Notes: generated from the letters alone by a model not told the origin. A DNA stretch of 45,449 bases from a virus (IMGVR_UViG_3300048694_000804:1-45449); one strand, 5' to 3'; positions 35,852 to 43,402 are shown, counted from the first letter of the stretch. Numbers and translations are program-made.

Positions 35852-36244
35852 TTATCTGTTTCTCTCTAAAAGGAGTGTTACTGTTGTAGGTAATGTTGCA
35901 TTTTCTAAGAAAAATGTTACAGATGCTTCATATGCATTTTGATCTTCTCTTGGAACAACTTTAATATCTTGCAAAACCACTCTATTTTCGTAATTTCTTA
36001 CTGTATTTCTTATCTCAGATTCAATAGATGCTGCTGTCATAGAAGAAATAGGTTCAAAAAGCATCAGTTCCATGTTTGATCCTAGGCTAGGATTAAACGG
36101 TCTATCATAATGTTTTGTTTGCAAAAGGTTTCTCAAAGAACGAATAACCGCTTGAGAATCATAACTAAGTGCAACATCATTCGTCACCGGCTTACGGGTG
36201 AACGTGAAGTCTATATCCGAATAAAGTTTACTTATATTTGCCAT
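35852..36244 (-). CDS. gp25: Baseplate wedge protein gp25 homologue (130 aa)
   Basis: Length and motifs match T4 gp25 (132 residues): MANISKLYSDIDFTFTRKP, SQAVIRSLRNLLQTKHYDRP, FNPSLGSNMELMLFEPISSM, then an EIRNTVRNYENRV segment. gp25 clamps the gp6-gp7 core bundle and is shared with type VI secretion systems as TssE. In T4 gp25 and TssE the loop carries an EPR signature (NYEPRI in T4); here the same place reads NYENRV, so the proline is replaced by asparagine. The ATG at 36244 has no Shine-Dalgarno sequence, and a GATAAATA octamer ends 4 bases before it. The 88-base gap upstream is the largest non-coding stretch in the leftward operon. Confidence 0.93.
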   Translation of the reverse strand: MANISKLYSDIDFTFTRKPVTNDVALSYDSQAVIRSLRNLLQTKHYDRPFNPSLGSNMELMLFEPISSMTAASIESEIRNTVRNYENRVVLQDIKVVPREDQNAYEASVTFFLENATLPTTVTLLLERNR

Positions 36245-36332
36245 CTTTTATTTATCGTAGGAGTAAAACGCTTTTTAGGAATCTTGAGCTGCCTCCGAAA
36301 AATTTAGGGGCCGGATTCAAAAAAACGAAATT
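36245..36332 (-). other. 88-base intergenic gap with possible mRNA hairpin upstream of gp25
   Basis: This gap contains a GC-rich core bounded by A/T tracts. Read on the minus strand, GAATC and GATTC can pair around an imperfect GCCCCT/GGAGGC stem with an AAATTTTTC loop. No clean U-tract follows, so it is not a convincing intrinsic terminator; an RNA-stability or processing element is as likely. The late-promoter-like GATAAATA lies at its gp25 end. Confidence 0.35.
36249..36256 (-). promoter_or_regulatory. Late-promoter-like GATAAATA four bases before gp25
   Basis: On the minus strand GATAAATA is followed by AAAG and then the gp25 ATG, with no Shine-Dalgarno. Spacing implies a transcript with almost no leader if it is used. 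Confidence 0.45.
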
Positions 36333-37157
36333 TTAGGAACTCAATCTTGTTTTTATCTTATCTGTGCCTATGTGATTCATAATCAAATCCGTCTCAGTTT
36401 GACCTATATTATTGAACTGACTGACATGGTTGTACCTGTTCATAATGGTTTTGGTATTTGTAAAGAAATTAATGTCTTGTTGTCTGCGGTTCCACATTTC
36501 AGAATCTAATGATGCAAAAGCGGTATACATGGATTGTGCATTGGCCAACGTAATATTGGAATATAAGTTTCCTGTTCCATCATCATATAACGTATTTGCA
36601 AAGTTATTTGTCCAATTTATGACAACATTTGCATTTGCATTAAAGAGATTGGCTGACAAAATACTACTAAAACTACCAATTAATACAGAGTTATTTTGTA
36701 CGCCGTCCGTCTTATTTGTGATATACGTAATCATTTTGCCATATCCAATGGCTGTCTGATAATGGGGTAAATCACCATTAATGTCTGGCTCAATTACATT
36801 TGACATACGATTGGTATGATACACATAACTGTTTGCAGTATTACTTGACATATTTTGAGCCACACCTATTGTGTTGCTTATAAGTGTTGTAATACCACCT
36901 GTGTTTCCACCCAGACAAGTGGAAGTCAAAGACAAAAAACTATTTGCAGAATTCCAAACGGATTGTGATAAAGTTGGATTTTGAAAGTATCCTGTTGTGT
37001 TATTTGCAGCAATGTCATCTTGTTGCCATGTTTTGACCATGGTTGGCATCAAATTCATCTGATATTGAACATTTGCGGAAAAAGGTTGAGCCGCAGCATT
37101 CATAACCGGATCGTTTGAAGGATAATTCAATAAAGCATAGATACTATTTGCACTCAT
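36333..37157 (-). CDS. Conserved structural-operon protein of unknown function (274 aa)
   Basis: I do not recognise a characterised family. The protein is 274 residues, Asn/Thr/Ser-rich and probably mostly helical: YQMNLMPTMVKTWQQDDIAA near residue 33, a central glycine-containing region (CLGGNTGGITTLISNTIGVA, about 82-101), then SNVIEPDINGDLPHYQTAIG and a C-terminal QFNNIGQTETDLIMNHIGTD. No signal peptide or enzymatic motif is visible. Its ATG overlaps the TGA of the needle gene (ATGA), so it is translationally coupled to the gp5-needle protein and lies before gp25. Genes of similar length occur between the needle and gp25 in other T4-like aquatic phages as I recall. A role in hub or needle assembly, for example as a partner of the needle, is an inference from this coupling. 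Confidence 0.82.
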   Translation of the reverse strand: MSANSIYALLNYPSNDPVMNAAAQPFSANVQYQMNLMPTMVKTWQQDDIAANNTTGYFQNPTLSQSVWNSANSFLSLTSTCLGGNTGGITTLISNTIGVAQNMSSNTANSYVYHTNRMSNVIEPDINGDLPHYQTAIGYGKMITYITNKTDGVQNNSVLIGSFSSILSANLFNANANVVINWTNNFANTLYDDGTGNLYSNITLANAQSMYTAFASLDSEMWNRRQQDINFFTNTKTIMNRYNHVSQFNNIGQTETDLIMNHIGTDKIKTRLSS

Positions 37158-37999
37158 TCTGAAGTCTCCGAATTCAATGGTGGACTTGTTGGTCCTCTAT
37201 ATGCCATATGGGTATGCACTTTTCTGATTAACTGGTTTACAATATCAAAAGACAATACACTAGAAGAAATACCAAAGTTACCCAAAGGTGCGTTGACACT
37301 TGAAAACGATGTGATTGTTCCAGCGCAAAGAATCTGTTCTGGTATTGCAACTGGTATTCCTACTGATAATCCGCCTGTTATTGTAACAAATCCAAGAGCA
37401 CCTGCTGAAATGCCTGTTCCTGCATCAACTCTTGTTTCGGATGTAATCTTTTGTGCTTTGATTTCGCTAGAAACCGCTAAATCACCATTGATTTTCACGT
37501 AATCCGGTGTGTTTATCGTCAGTTTACCCAATTGTGATGCCCCGGCGTTGATTTCCATATTACCAAAAGATGCAACGGAATGTATACCTTCAACCGTCTG
37601 AGTATAATTGCCTTTGATGTATTGTTCCACATTTCCATCAATTTGTTCAACTTTATTGCCTGTGACATGCATACTTACATCACCATAAACTGTGATGTTC
37701 AGTTTTTTTGCGTTCTGGCCGTCATCAACACCAATTGCAATGTTATGGTCACCAAGGATAATTGTATAACCATCACCTAAAATCTTGGTAACTTGGTCAC
37801 CATTTGGATGCATTTCAACAAATGTGCCTTTACCGTGTTGTAAACGGATGCGTTCACGGGTTGGTGTATCATCCAATTCAAACGAATGGCCACCTTTTGT
37901 CTGTGTGACATGATTATATGGATAAACCGGCTGATAATTTGTATTTGCAGCCGATTCAGGTTCAATCCACGTTGTTACGAAACTTGGTTTATCAGACAT
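37154..37999 (-). CDS. gp5: Central needle / membrane-piercing beta-helix protein, gp5 C-terminal equivalent (281 aa)
   Basis: Residues about 22-75 have the typical needle start: QPVYPYNHVTQTKGGHSFEL, DDTPTRERIRLQHGKGTFVE and GDQVTKILGDGYTIILGDHN. Repeats of short strands follow (ITVYGDVSMHVTGNKVEQID, GNVEQYIKGNYTQTVEGIHS) with the G-D/N-V spacing of the T4 gp5 triple-stranded beta-helix. Near the C-terminus is VHTHMAYRGPTSPP with His262-Thr263-His264. An HxH close to the tip is the iron-binding signature of P2 gpV-type spikes. T4 gp5 is one chain of OB fold, lysozyme and beta-helix; here the beta-helix is a separate gene and the OB fold is another (38919-39263). TGAGGT precedes the ATG. Confidence 0.9.
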   Translation of the reverse strand: MSDKPSFVTTWIEPESAANTNYQPVYPYNHVTQTKGGHSFELDDTPTRERIRLQHGKGTFVEMHPNGDQVTKILGDGYTIILGDHNIAIGVDDGQNAKKLNITVYGDVSMHVTGNKVEQIDGNVEQYIKGNYTQTVEGIHSVASFGNMEINAGASQLGKLTINTPDYVKINGDLAVSSEIKAQKITSETRVDAGTGISAGALGFVTITGGLSVGIPVAIPEQILCAGTITSFSSVNAPLGNFGISSSVLSFDIVNQLIRKVHTHMAYRGPTSPPLNSETSE

Positions 38000-38006
38000 T
38001 TATACC

Positions 38007-38915
38007 TCAAGGTGATTGCATTTGTGACATTTGTGATCCAACAGAATTTGCAGTAACTTCATTTTGTGTTGGTAAAGTCATTTCAATGTCTAACGCCAAA
38101 GAATTCGTATTTACTTCTTGTGGTGCGTTGATTGCATCAATTACACCATTAGGTAAATTTGAATTGTTTGTATTGAAACCGTCTTGTGCAGCAGAAGCTG
38201 CGGTTTGTGCCGCCGCAGAAAATTGATTTGCAACAGCAGTTATTTGTGCTTTAGTCAAATTTTGAATTTGTGATGGCAAAGATTGAATGTTGTTTGCGAT
38301 TGCTTTGATTGAATTGCTAAAACTGTTCAAGCAGGTTAAAACAAGATTTTTAATTTTTTCTGGCAGACTCATAACCCAGTTAATTAATTGTTGAATCTGT
38401 TGTGCAAAGAAAACCCATTCCAATACAGTTTCTGTCACCTCGGCGACATATTCTATCGCCTCATTTACTTTTCTAAGTATGTCTTTTCCCAAAGAAAAAT
38501 AATATGATATCTGACCAGAAGGATCTAAACCCATTACATTAACAAGAGCTTCAATGGCTTTTCTAAAATTCTGTGCAGCATCTTTAACTAAATTTCTTAA
38601 TTTTGTGGCCGCCTTCATTTGTGCATTTCTTATTGCATTTTGAATGGCAGTTACAGGATTCGTTAAACCTGTAAACAAATCAATATTGACATTGAAAATG
38701 AATTTGAAATCACAAGCATGTGCAAGATTACCATTCATTACCTGAATAACAGAACTGTTCAAATTACCACGGGCTAACGATGGTGTATTTTGAACACCTG
38801 GAGAACCCATTAATTTTGCAAATGGTGAATTTGGAGGAAATTTCTCCACGACTTTAAAATTATAAAGTTCTGTTTTTCCTACATTACTATAATAATCGTC
38901 TGGTAAATTTTCCAT
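38007..38915 (-). CDS. Helical protein encoded between the two gp5 halves (302 aa)
   Basis: This gene takes the place that the lysozyme domain holds in T4 gp5, between the OB-fold and needle genes, but shows no lysozyme motif. Residues 1-75 include LYNFKVVEKFPPNSPFAKLM and VIQVMNGNLAHACDFKF. A long amphipathic helical region follows (about 88-235): NPVTAIQNAIRNAQMKAATK, LRNLVKDAAQNFRKAIEALV, GLDPSGQISYYFSLGKDILR and SLPEKIKNLVLTCLNSFSNS, with several Ala/Gln-rich turns. The C-terminal 60 residues are polar and low in structure. CAGGAT lies before the ATG and only 7 bases separate it from the needle gene. It may be a hub plug, a needle chaperone or a host-envelope-active helical protein; none of these is demonstrated. 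Confidence 0.83.
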   Translation of the reverse strand: MENLPDDYYSNVGKTELYNFKVVEKFPPNSPFAKLMGSPGVQNTPSLARGNLNSSVIQVMNGNLAHACDFKFIFNVNIDLFTGLTNPVTAIQNAIRNAQMKAATKLRNLVKDAAQNFRKAIEALVNVMGLDPSGQISYYFSLGKDILRKVNEAIEYVAEVTETVLEWVFFAQQIQQLINWVMSLPEKIKNLVLTCLNSFSNSIKAIANNIQSLPSQIQNLTKAQITAVANQFSAAAQTAASAAQDGFNTNNSNLPNGVIDAINAPQEVNTNSLALDIEMTLPTQNEVTANSVGSQMSQMQSP

Positions 38916-38918
38916 TTT

Positions 38919-39263
38919 TTATCCTGCTGATTTAGCCAAATCTTCTGCTGTAGGATTGAAACCAGGTAAGACACCTAACATCACCGGAAACTGTCCTGCT
39001 TGGCCATCAAAGAAGAAACCAACAACCCAATCACCTAGTTCTGGAGTACCAAAGGTTTTAGTTCCGGTGTTACATGGATATAAAGGTGTTGCCCATGGTA
39101 AATCCGTCACAGGAACCCTTTGTTTGGAATCTGTGCTACCATCATGGTGCCAACCAAAAATACGGACTTGGCAACGACCAAGAGCAAGAGGGTCCATGCG
39201 ATTTTCTATCACACCGACCCACCAGAAAAATCCATCTTTACCTAAAAAATTCTTAAAAGTCAT
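38919..39263 (-). CDS. gp5: Baseplate hub OB-fold protein, gp5 N-terminal domain equivalent (114 aa)
   Basis: The 114-residue protein is essentially a single gp5-type OB fold: GFFWWVGVIENRMDPLALGR, CQVRIFGWHHDG, then PVTDLPWATPLYPCNTGTKT and LGDWVVGFFFDGQAGQFPVM with a closing LGVLPG. The V.V.I.G.H pattern and the P..G..V..FF.DG..Q.P...G turn are diagnostic for the N-terminal domain of gp5/VgrG-type spikes, which sits on the gp27 trimer. Here it overlaps the gp27 stop codon by 4 bases, so the two partners are translationally coupled. The lysozyme and needle parts of T4 gp5 are absent from this chain; the needle is at 37154-37999. Confidence 0.92.
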   Translation of the reverse strand: MTFKNFLGKDGFFWWVGVIENRMDPLALGRCQVRIFGWHHDGSTDSKQRVPVTDLPWATPLYPCNTGTKTFGTPELGDWVVGFFFDGQAGQFPVMLGVLPGFNPTAEDLAKSAG

Positions 39264-40630
39264 TCAAATAGTGCCTGTCTAAAGTCTGTTGTTGTGCTCA
39301 TACTTTGATATGAAGTTGCTGGTTTCTCTTTTGCAATTTCTAATATTGTCTGAAATGCACCTTCTGATTGTATAATATGTCTAACTGCGGTAACCAAATA
39401 TTTACCTGAATAATATTTGTCAAATCCTTTTTCAGATTGGTCGTTGGCCATAAGACTCATCAAATTAAAATTAATTGTTTTGCCTACTGTAATTGAAGCA
39501 TCACCAGGAATTCTTATTTTTATTCTTGTATATGTGGCCAAAGATAACTGTGAAGTTCTGTTAGGAATAAAAGTCTCCAAATATATATCATTCGCCAGGG
39601 AATCTAATCCGTCTTTAACATAATCTTTCTTTTTCTGTTCTGAATTGCCAACAGCCAACTTCAAAGTTCCTGTATATGCTTGATTTTGTGTTTTACCCAA
39701 TCTGTTTGGTGATGGTGCCAAAGCTGATGTTCCACCAGTCAAACCAAGATATTTTGCATAATCAAAGTTTGTTACTTTTACTGTTCTATTCAATGGATCC
39801 AAAGATATTAGACGATTGGAGAAAGTTCCTGAATTTATATCTTCTAAAGAATTGAATGTTTTTATAAATTCGTAATCCAATACAGTTTTTAATTGATTTT
39901 GAAAATCACTATTTTCTAAGTTTTTTGGTTGATAGATGTATTCATTATAAATTGGTTGTTTCATCAAACTATTAATTGACCTGAAATTAAAACCATTTTG
40001 TGTTTCATACAACAACATATCCGCACCAACATTCATACCCGTGGTTGGTCTGGCATAACAAGAAACCCAACTGATTGCTTCAAACGGTTTCAATGTATTT
40101 ACATTAAAGTCATAATTTCCCAAAGTTGGTTCAATAAAAACATTTGTTGTTTTGACCTTCATCTTATCCACCAAAATATCATAAATTATTTTGTTTATTG
40201 GTGTTCCTGAATAAGATTTTGTAACTTTTATTTGTTCTGAAAGTAACAATTCTTCTGAACAAAAATATAATTTAATGAATTCTGTGTTTAAATTACCAGT
40301 TGGTGTTCTTTTTGGTATTGCATATAATCTAAACATAAAATCGTTGTTGGTTGTCAGACCTCTGGCTTTACCAAAATTGACTTCTAAAAATTCTTTGCCT
40401 GTTAATTGCAATTTTTCTACAAGGCCAATAGAATCTTTTAAAATGATATAACCAGATACCACAAAATTAAATATATCTTCATAATAAGAAAATTCAACCA
40501 ACAATTTTTTAACATCAATTTTTTGACCCGATGCAGTCAAAATTTGCATCTTGTCTATACTTCCGTCCTGAGAATAATATGATGTATTCTGAGGCGTTTC
40601 ACCCATATCGTATGCGACTTCTTCTGCCAT
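39260..40630 (-). CDS. gp27: Baseplate hub protein gp27 homologue (456 aa)
   Basis: It is directly upstream of, and overlaps, the gp5 OB-fold gene, as expected for the hub that the OB domain binds. Motifs fit the gp27/VgrG N-terminal tube-like fold: DVKKLLVEFSYYEDIFNFVV and SGYIILKDSIGLVEKLQLTG (residues about 38-80), FIEPTLGNYDFNVNTLKPFE, then AISWVSCYARPT (about 163-195), and FNSLEDINSGTFSNRLISLD followed by FDYAKYLG (about 265-300). The C-terminal part has RIKIRIPGDASITVGKTINF and YYSGKYLVTAVRHIIQSEGA. T4 gp27 has 391 residues against 456 here. The trimeric hub adapts six-fold tube symmetry to the three-fold spike. The start overlaps the gp53 stop by one base. Confidence 0.87.
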   Translation of the reverse strand: MAEEVAYDMGETPQNTSYYSQDGSIDKMQILTASGQKIDVKKLLVEFSYYEDIFNFVVSGYIILKDSIGLVEKLQLTGKEFLEVNFGKARGLTTNNDFMFRLYAIPKRTPTGNLNTEFIKLYFCSEELLLSEQIKVTKSYSGTPINKIIYDILVDKMKVKTTNVFIEPTLGNYDFNVNTLKPFEAISWVSCYARPTTGMNVGADMLLYETQNGFNFRSINSLMKQPIYNEYIYQPKNLENSDFQNQLKTVLDYEFIKTFNSLEDINSGTFSNRLISLDPLNRTVKVTNFDYAKYLGLTGGTSALAPSPNRLGKTQNQAYTGTLKLAVGNSEQKKKDYVKDGLDSLANDIYLETFIPNRTSQLSLATYTRIKIRIPGDASITVGKTINFNLMSLMANDQSEKGFDKYYSGKYLVTAVRHIIQSEGAFQTILEIAKEKPATSYQSMSTTTDFRQALFE

Positions 40631-41229
40631 TATTGTTCCATCAATTTAATAAATTCATTTTCAATTTTTGATGCATATTCTTGTTTTAATAATTTTATGT
40701 TTCTTTTACTTTCATTCTTTTCCATTTCATATTCAAAATATGATGTTGAATTTTTTGATATGGTAATTATTGTTGTGCCAGATGGAAAAGTATAAGATTG
40801 TGTGCTTTCTACCAAAGTATCATAAGTGTGTTCATCAATTACAAATTTATCAACAGTTGTTGTTTGTGTGTTTGATTCATAACTCGTAACAATCTTTTCA
40901 TACTTATATGCTGTTGAATAAGGATCAAAATCTTGATATTTGTCATCAATATACTTATTAAAGTTGGTTGAATTTAATGGCCAATCCCATTGTGGATCCA
41001 ACATCCTATTGGAAAACATAATTAACCAAAAACGATAACTGTTTCCGTAATATTTGTCAGCAACAATTTCTGGTGTATCACCATCTTGAATATCATATTT
41101 GTAAAACAACATTGGATTATCCAGTATGTCATTAATAATACTGGCTCTGGCCATGATGTTTGTATAAAGTGTTGAAACACCTTTCTCATCTCTAATCAAA
41201 ACTTTAGGTAATTTTTGAAAATATTTCAT
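40630..41229 (-). CDS. gp53: Baseplate wedge protein gp53 homologue (199 aa)
   Basis: The length matches T4 gp53 (196 residues) and the core motif is conserved: DGDTPEIVADKYYGNSYRFW (about residues 49-68) followed by DPQWDWPLNSTNFNKYI, compared with T4 EELANAIYGNPQLYW...DPYYGW. gp53 has a LysM-like fold and holds neighbouring wedges together during baseplate assembly. The C-terminal half is less conserved and ends in a basic, helical segment (NESKRNIKLLKQEYASKIEN). It lies between gp48 and gp27 with a one-base junction on each side, so it depends on coupled translation from the gp48 promoter. In T4, by contrast, gene 53 sits next to gene 5. Confidence 0.92.
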   Translation of the reverse strand: MKYFQKLPKVLIRDEKGVSTLYTNIMARASIINDILDNPMLFYKYDIQDGDTPEIVADKYYGNSYRFWLIMFSNRMLDPQWDWPLNSTNFNKYIDDKYQDFDPYSTAYKYEKIVTSYESNTQTTTVDKFVIDEHTYDTLVESTQSYTFPSGTTIITISKNSTSYFEYEMEKNESKRNIKLLKQEYASKIENEFIKLMEQ

Positions 41230-41230
41230 T

Positions 41231-42301
41231 TTAATAACCGTTTGCGATATCAGAACTATCAGTAAGTGACATTTCTTGAAATTGTAGTGTCAATGTTGTT
41301 TGAACTGGCGCACCATCTTCATGTGCTGCCCACCCGTTTGGTGCATAATTCACATCAACATTAGTTATAACACTCTTTTTAATTTTGTTTAATTTAGCAT
41401 TTTGTTGTCCATTATATAAGAAACTTACATCAAACATGCCCGGAGGATTGAAGAAGAAACCTGCAAGACCTCTAACAACTGTTGGTGCTGCATATTGTCT
41501 AAAAGTTTTTATAATGTTTTTTATATTTTCTGCTTCTTGTGCGGAACTCGGTGTAAAAACAAAATTCATAGTATAAGTTCTAAAATCTATACCTTCAAAT
41601 AACATTTGTTGTTGTGGATTAAAAACATAACCAGCAGCATTTAAAGCCAATCTTGTTGCTTCGCCTGATGTTACAGCCGAAACAATTTTACCAACAAGTG
41701 GTAGTGAACCAACTATATTACCTAAACTGGCAGTGTTATACTTTGCCTCGTAGGAAAAATCAACAGTATCCGGCATATAAAGAGAAATGCTTTTGTCTAT
41801 TTTTTCATTTCTTGGTTCAATCTGTATTCTAGCATCGGTAAGGTTGCCACTTATAAATTGACCATAGTTTGATTTGATACCGTTTACCATCTGATCGGTT
41901 ACACCAGCAAGTCCACCGGCATTTTGAAAGTCTTGTGCTAGATTTTTTGCTGCATCATATTGTTGTGATAATTGTTGTGTTGCATAATCAACACCATTTA
42001 CTACTGCTTTTGCTGGATCTGAAGCTACAGCTTTTGCTTGTTCATATGCTTTACCAAGAGTATCAGAAGCATTATTAAGTTTGTTGCCTACATAATTTGA
42101 TACCTCTGTTAATGTATAGGGTTTGACTTTATAAACATCAAACTTAACAATATGACCTTTGTAGGTTGTTCCTAGGTCACGGGGATATTGTAATGCTTCA
42201 AATGCATAACGATTGTTATACAATGCGGCTAAAGGTCCAGAAAATGGCGCATTTGCTGGATTGTTATTGGAACCATAGTTTTGTATGATTGATACTGCCA
42301 T
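41231..42301 (-). CDS. gp48: Baseplate tail-tube cap protein gp48 homologue (356 aa)
   Basis: Residues about 175-356 carry the gp48/gp54-type pattern: LYMPDTVDFSYEAKY, TYTMNFVFTPSSAQEAENIK, NIIKTFRQYAAPTVV, FFFNPPGMFDVSFLYNGQQN, and a final VNYAPNGWAAHEDGAPVQTT then LTLQFQEMSLTD. The same order (F.F.P.S..E...I..I, then F...C.I....V.Y.PNG, then LTL.F.E) occurs in T4 gp48 (364 residues), which caps the baseplate and starts the tail tube. An Ala/Gln-rich helical segment fills about residues 80-140. It is the first gene of the leftward operon, with a CATAAATA octamer 27 bases upstream; the Shine-Dalgarno is weak (GGAAA). gp54 is the main alternative identity. Confidence 0.87.
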   Translation of the reverse strand: MAVSIIQNYGSNNNPANAPFSGPLAALYNNRYAFEALQYPRDLGTTYKGHIVKFDVYKVKPYTLTEVSNYVGNKLNNASDTLGKAYEQAKAVASDPAKAVVNGVDYATQQLSQQYDAAKNLAQDFQNAGGLAGVTDQMVNGIKSNYGQFISGNLTDARIQIEPRNEKIDKSISLYMPDTVDFSYEAKYNTASLGNIVGSLPLVGKIVSAVTSGEATRLALNAAGYVFNPQQQMLFEGIDFRTYTMNFVFTPSSAQEAENIKNIIKTFRQYAAPTVVRGLAGFFFNPPGMFDVSFLYNGQQNAKLNKIKKSVITNVDVNYAPNGWAAHEDGAPVQTTLTLQFQEMSLTDSSDIANGY

Positions 42302-42333
42302 TGTGTTTCCGAAAAAAAATATATATATTATTT
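42302..42333. promoter_or_regulatory. Divergent AT-rich intergenic region between gp48 and gp4
   Basis: Only 32 bases separate the two start codons. A run of A followed by alternating A/T occupies 42311-42333. It contains the leader of the leftward operon, whose late-promoter octamer lies at 42329-42336. For the rightward gene I see neither an exact NATAAATA nor a clear Shine-Dalgarno, so its promoter is unresolved; TATATATT is only a loose match. Confidence 0.5.
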
Positions 42334-42336
42334 ATG
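42329..42336 (-). promoter_or_regulatory. Late-promoter-like CATAAATA for the leftward baseplate operon
   Basis: On the minus strand this reads CATAAATA, matching the T4 late -10 consensus TATAAATA in 7 of 8 positions. It lies 27 bases before the gp48 ATG, giving a leader of about 20 bases. Its CAT is the complement of the gp4 start codon, so promoter and start codon constrain each other. Confidence 0.6.
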
Positions 42337-42768
42337 GCATATTCCGGAACATTCAGACCCAAAAACCCTGGTAAATACGCAGGAGACCCAACGAATATCA
42401 TTTATCGCTCAACCTGGGAAGCGAAAGTGATGAATTGGCTCGACAAAAACCCAGGTATTGTGACATGGGCATCAGAGGAAATTGCAATTCCTTACTATTC
42501 TCCTGTGGATAACAAGTGGCATCGTTACTTTCCAGACTTCATCGTTAAAGTCAAAACACAAGACGGTAAGACCAGAACCATGATGTTAGAGGTCAAACCA
42601 AAGAAACAAACACAACCTCCAGAGAAACAGAAACGTGTAACAAAACGTTATATTACTGAGGTTGCCACTTGGGGTGTCAATCAGGCCAAATGGAAATCAG
42701 CCTTAGAATATTGTAAGGACCGTGGTTGGGAGTTCAAGATTCTGACAGAGGATCACCTAGGTTTATGA
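42334..42768 (+). CDS. gp4: Head completion protein, gp4 (gp50) homologue with PD-(D/E)XK-like motif (144 aa)
   Basis: I chose the ATG at 42334 (MAYSGTFRPKNPGKY), giving 144 residues against 150 for T4 gp4; an upstream in-frame ATG at 42289 would lie inside gp48 and add residues unlike the family. The match to T4 gp4 as I remember it runs the whole length: NIIYRSTWEAKVMNWLD, EEIAIPYYSPVDNKWHRYF, PDFIVKVK, MMLEVKPKKQTQPPEKQKR and a C-terminal GWEFKILTEDHLG. The spaced E, PD and E-V-K residues resemble a PD-(D/E)XK nuclease core. gp4 is needed to complete DNA-filled heads before tail joining. It opens the rightward block. Confidence 0.93.
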   Translation: MAYSGTFRPKNPGKYAGDPTNIIYRSTWEAKVMNWLDKNPGIVTWASEEIAIPYYSPVDNKWHRYFPDFIVKVKTQDGKTRTMMLEVKPKKQTQPPEKQKRVTKRYITEVATWGVNQAKWKSALEYCKDRGWEFKILTEDHLGL

Positions 42769-42776
42769 CATAAATA
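42769..42776 (+). promoter_or_regulatory. Late-promoter-like CATAAATA five bases before an ATG
   Basis: CATAAATA begins at the last base of the gp4 stop region and ends 5 bases before the ATG at 42782. Using T4 late-promoter geometry, transcription would begin at or within a base or two of that ATG. No Shine-Dalgarno is visible in between. Confidence 0.5.
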
Positions 42777-42781
42777 TTGTA

Positions 42782-43402
42782 ATGGCTACAAAACCCTCTA
42801 TTCTTACTACATTATCTGACGAAAAGATAGCAGCTCAACATAGAACAATGAGCCGTGAATCTTTGACATGGTTGATGAAACGCATACAAGGATTAAGAAA
42901 TCCTTATGGTATGGTCAGACCGTTGACAAAGGAGACACATCGTTATGTTCGTGCAAGTGACAGACAGAAGTTTTTGATGGGTGGATTATACTATTTTTGG
43001 TATGATCCAAAGACCAAAAAAGAATTACCTTATTATGACAATTTTCCATTGGTAATGCCCTTAAAACGAGAGGCTGATGGATTTATTGGACTGAACTTTC
43101 ATTATTTGCCTATCAGATACCGCATCAATTTTATGAGAAAGTTGTTGCCACTTGCAATTTATAATGATGAAGATGAAATCAAAAGAATAAGAATTACATA
43201 TCCTATACTTGATGCATCCAACAGATACAAAGAGTTTAGGCCTTGTATCAAAAAGTATTTGTATGGTCATGTTCGTTCCAGAATATTGGCCGTGGAACCA
43301 CAGGAATGGGATATTGCACTATATTTGCCAATACACCAGTTCAAAAAAGAAAGTGCCAAGAATGTTTGGCAAGAATCCGTAGACGAAATAAGGACACACT
43401 AA
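42782..43402 (+). CDS. Conserved protein of unknown function beside gp4 (206 aa)
   Basis: I recognise the sequence pattern from T4-like phages but not a characterised function. Segments that look conserved are SRESLTWLMKRIQGLRNPYG, RQKFLMGGLYYFWYDPKTKK, LPYYDNFPLVMPLKREADGF, IGLNFHYLPIRYRINFMRKL, then FRPCIKKYLYGHVRSRILAV and EWDIALYLPIHQFKK. The protein is basic and rich in aromatic and Arg/Lys residues. It sits between head completion (gp4) and a tube protein. T4 gene 2, the DNA-end protector, neighbours gene 4, so a gp2-like role is conceivable, but I see no motif that supports it. The ATG lacks a Shine-Dalgarno and has a late-promoter-like octamer 5 bases before it. Confidence 0.85.
   Translation: MATKPSILTTLSDEKIAAQHRTMSRESLTWLMKRIQGLRNPYGMVRPLTKETHRYVRASDRQKFLMGGLYYFWYDPKTKKELPYYDNFPLVMPLKREADGFIGLNFHYLPIRYRINFMRKLLPLAIYNDEDEIKRIRITYPILDASNRYKEFRPCIKKYLYGHVRSRILAVEPQEWDIALYLPIHQFKKESAKNVWQESVDEIRTH

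Noticed and set aside
36245-36332. Intrinsic terminator between the 274-residue gene and gp25
   Set aside because: The possible stem is imperfect and no U-tract follows it on the transcript, so only a possible hairpin is recorded.
42289-42333. Upstream ATG at 42289 for gp4
   Set aside because: It lies inside gp48 on the other strand, adds 15 residues unlike the family, and gp4 homologues start near the MAYSG position.
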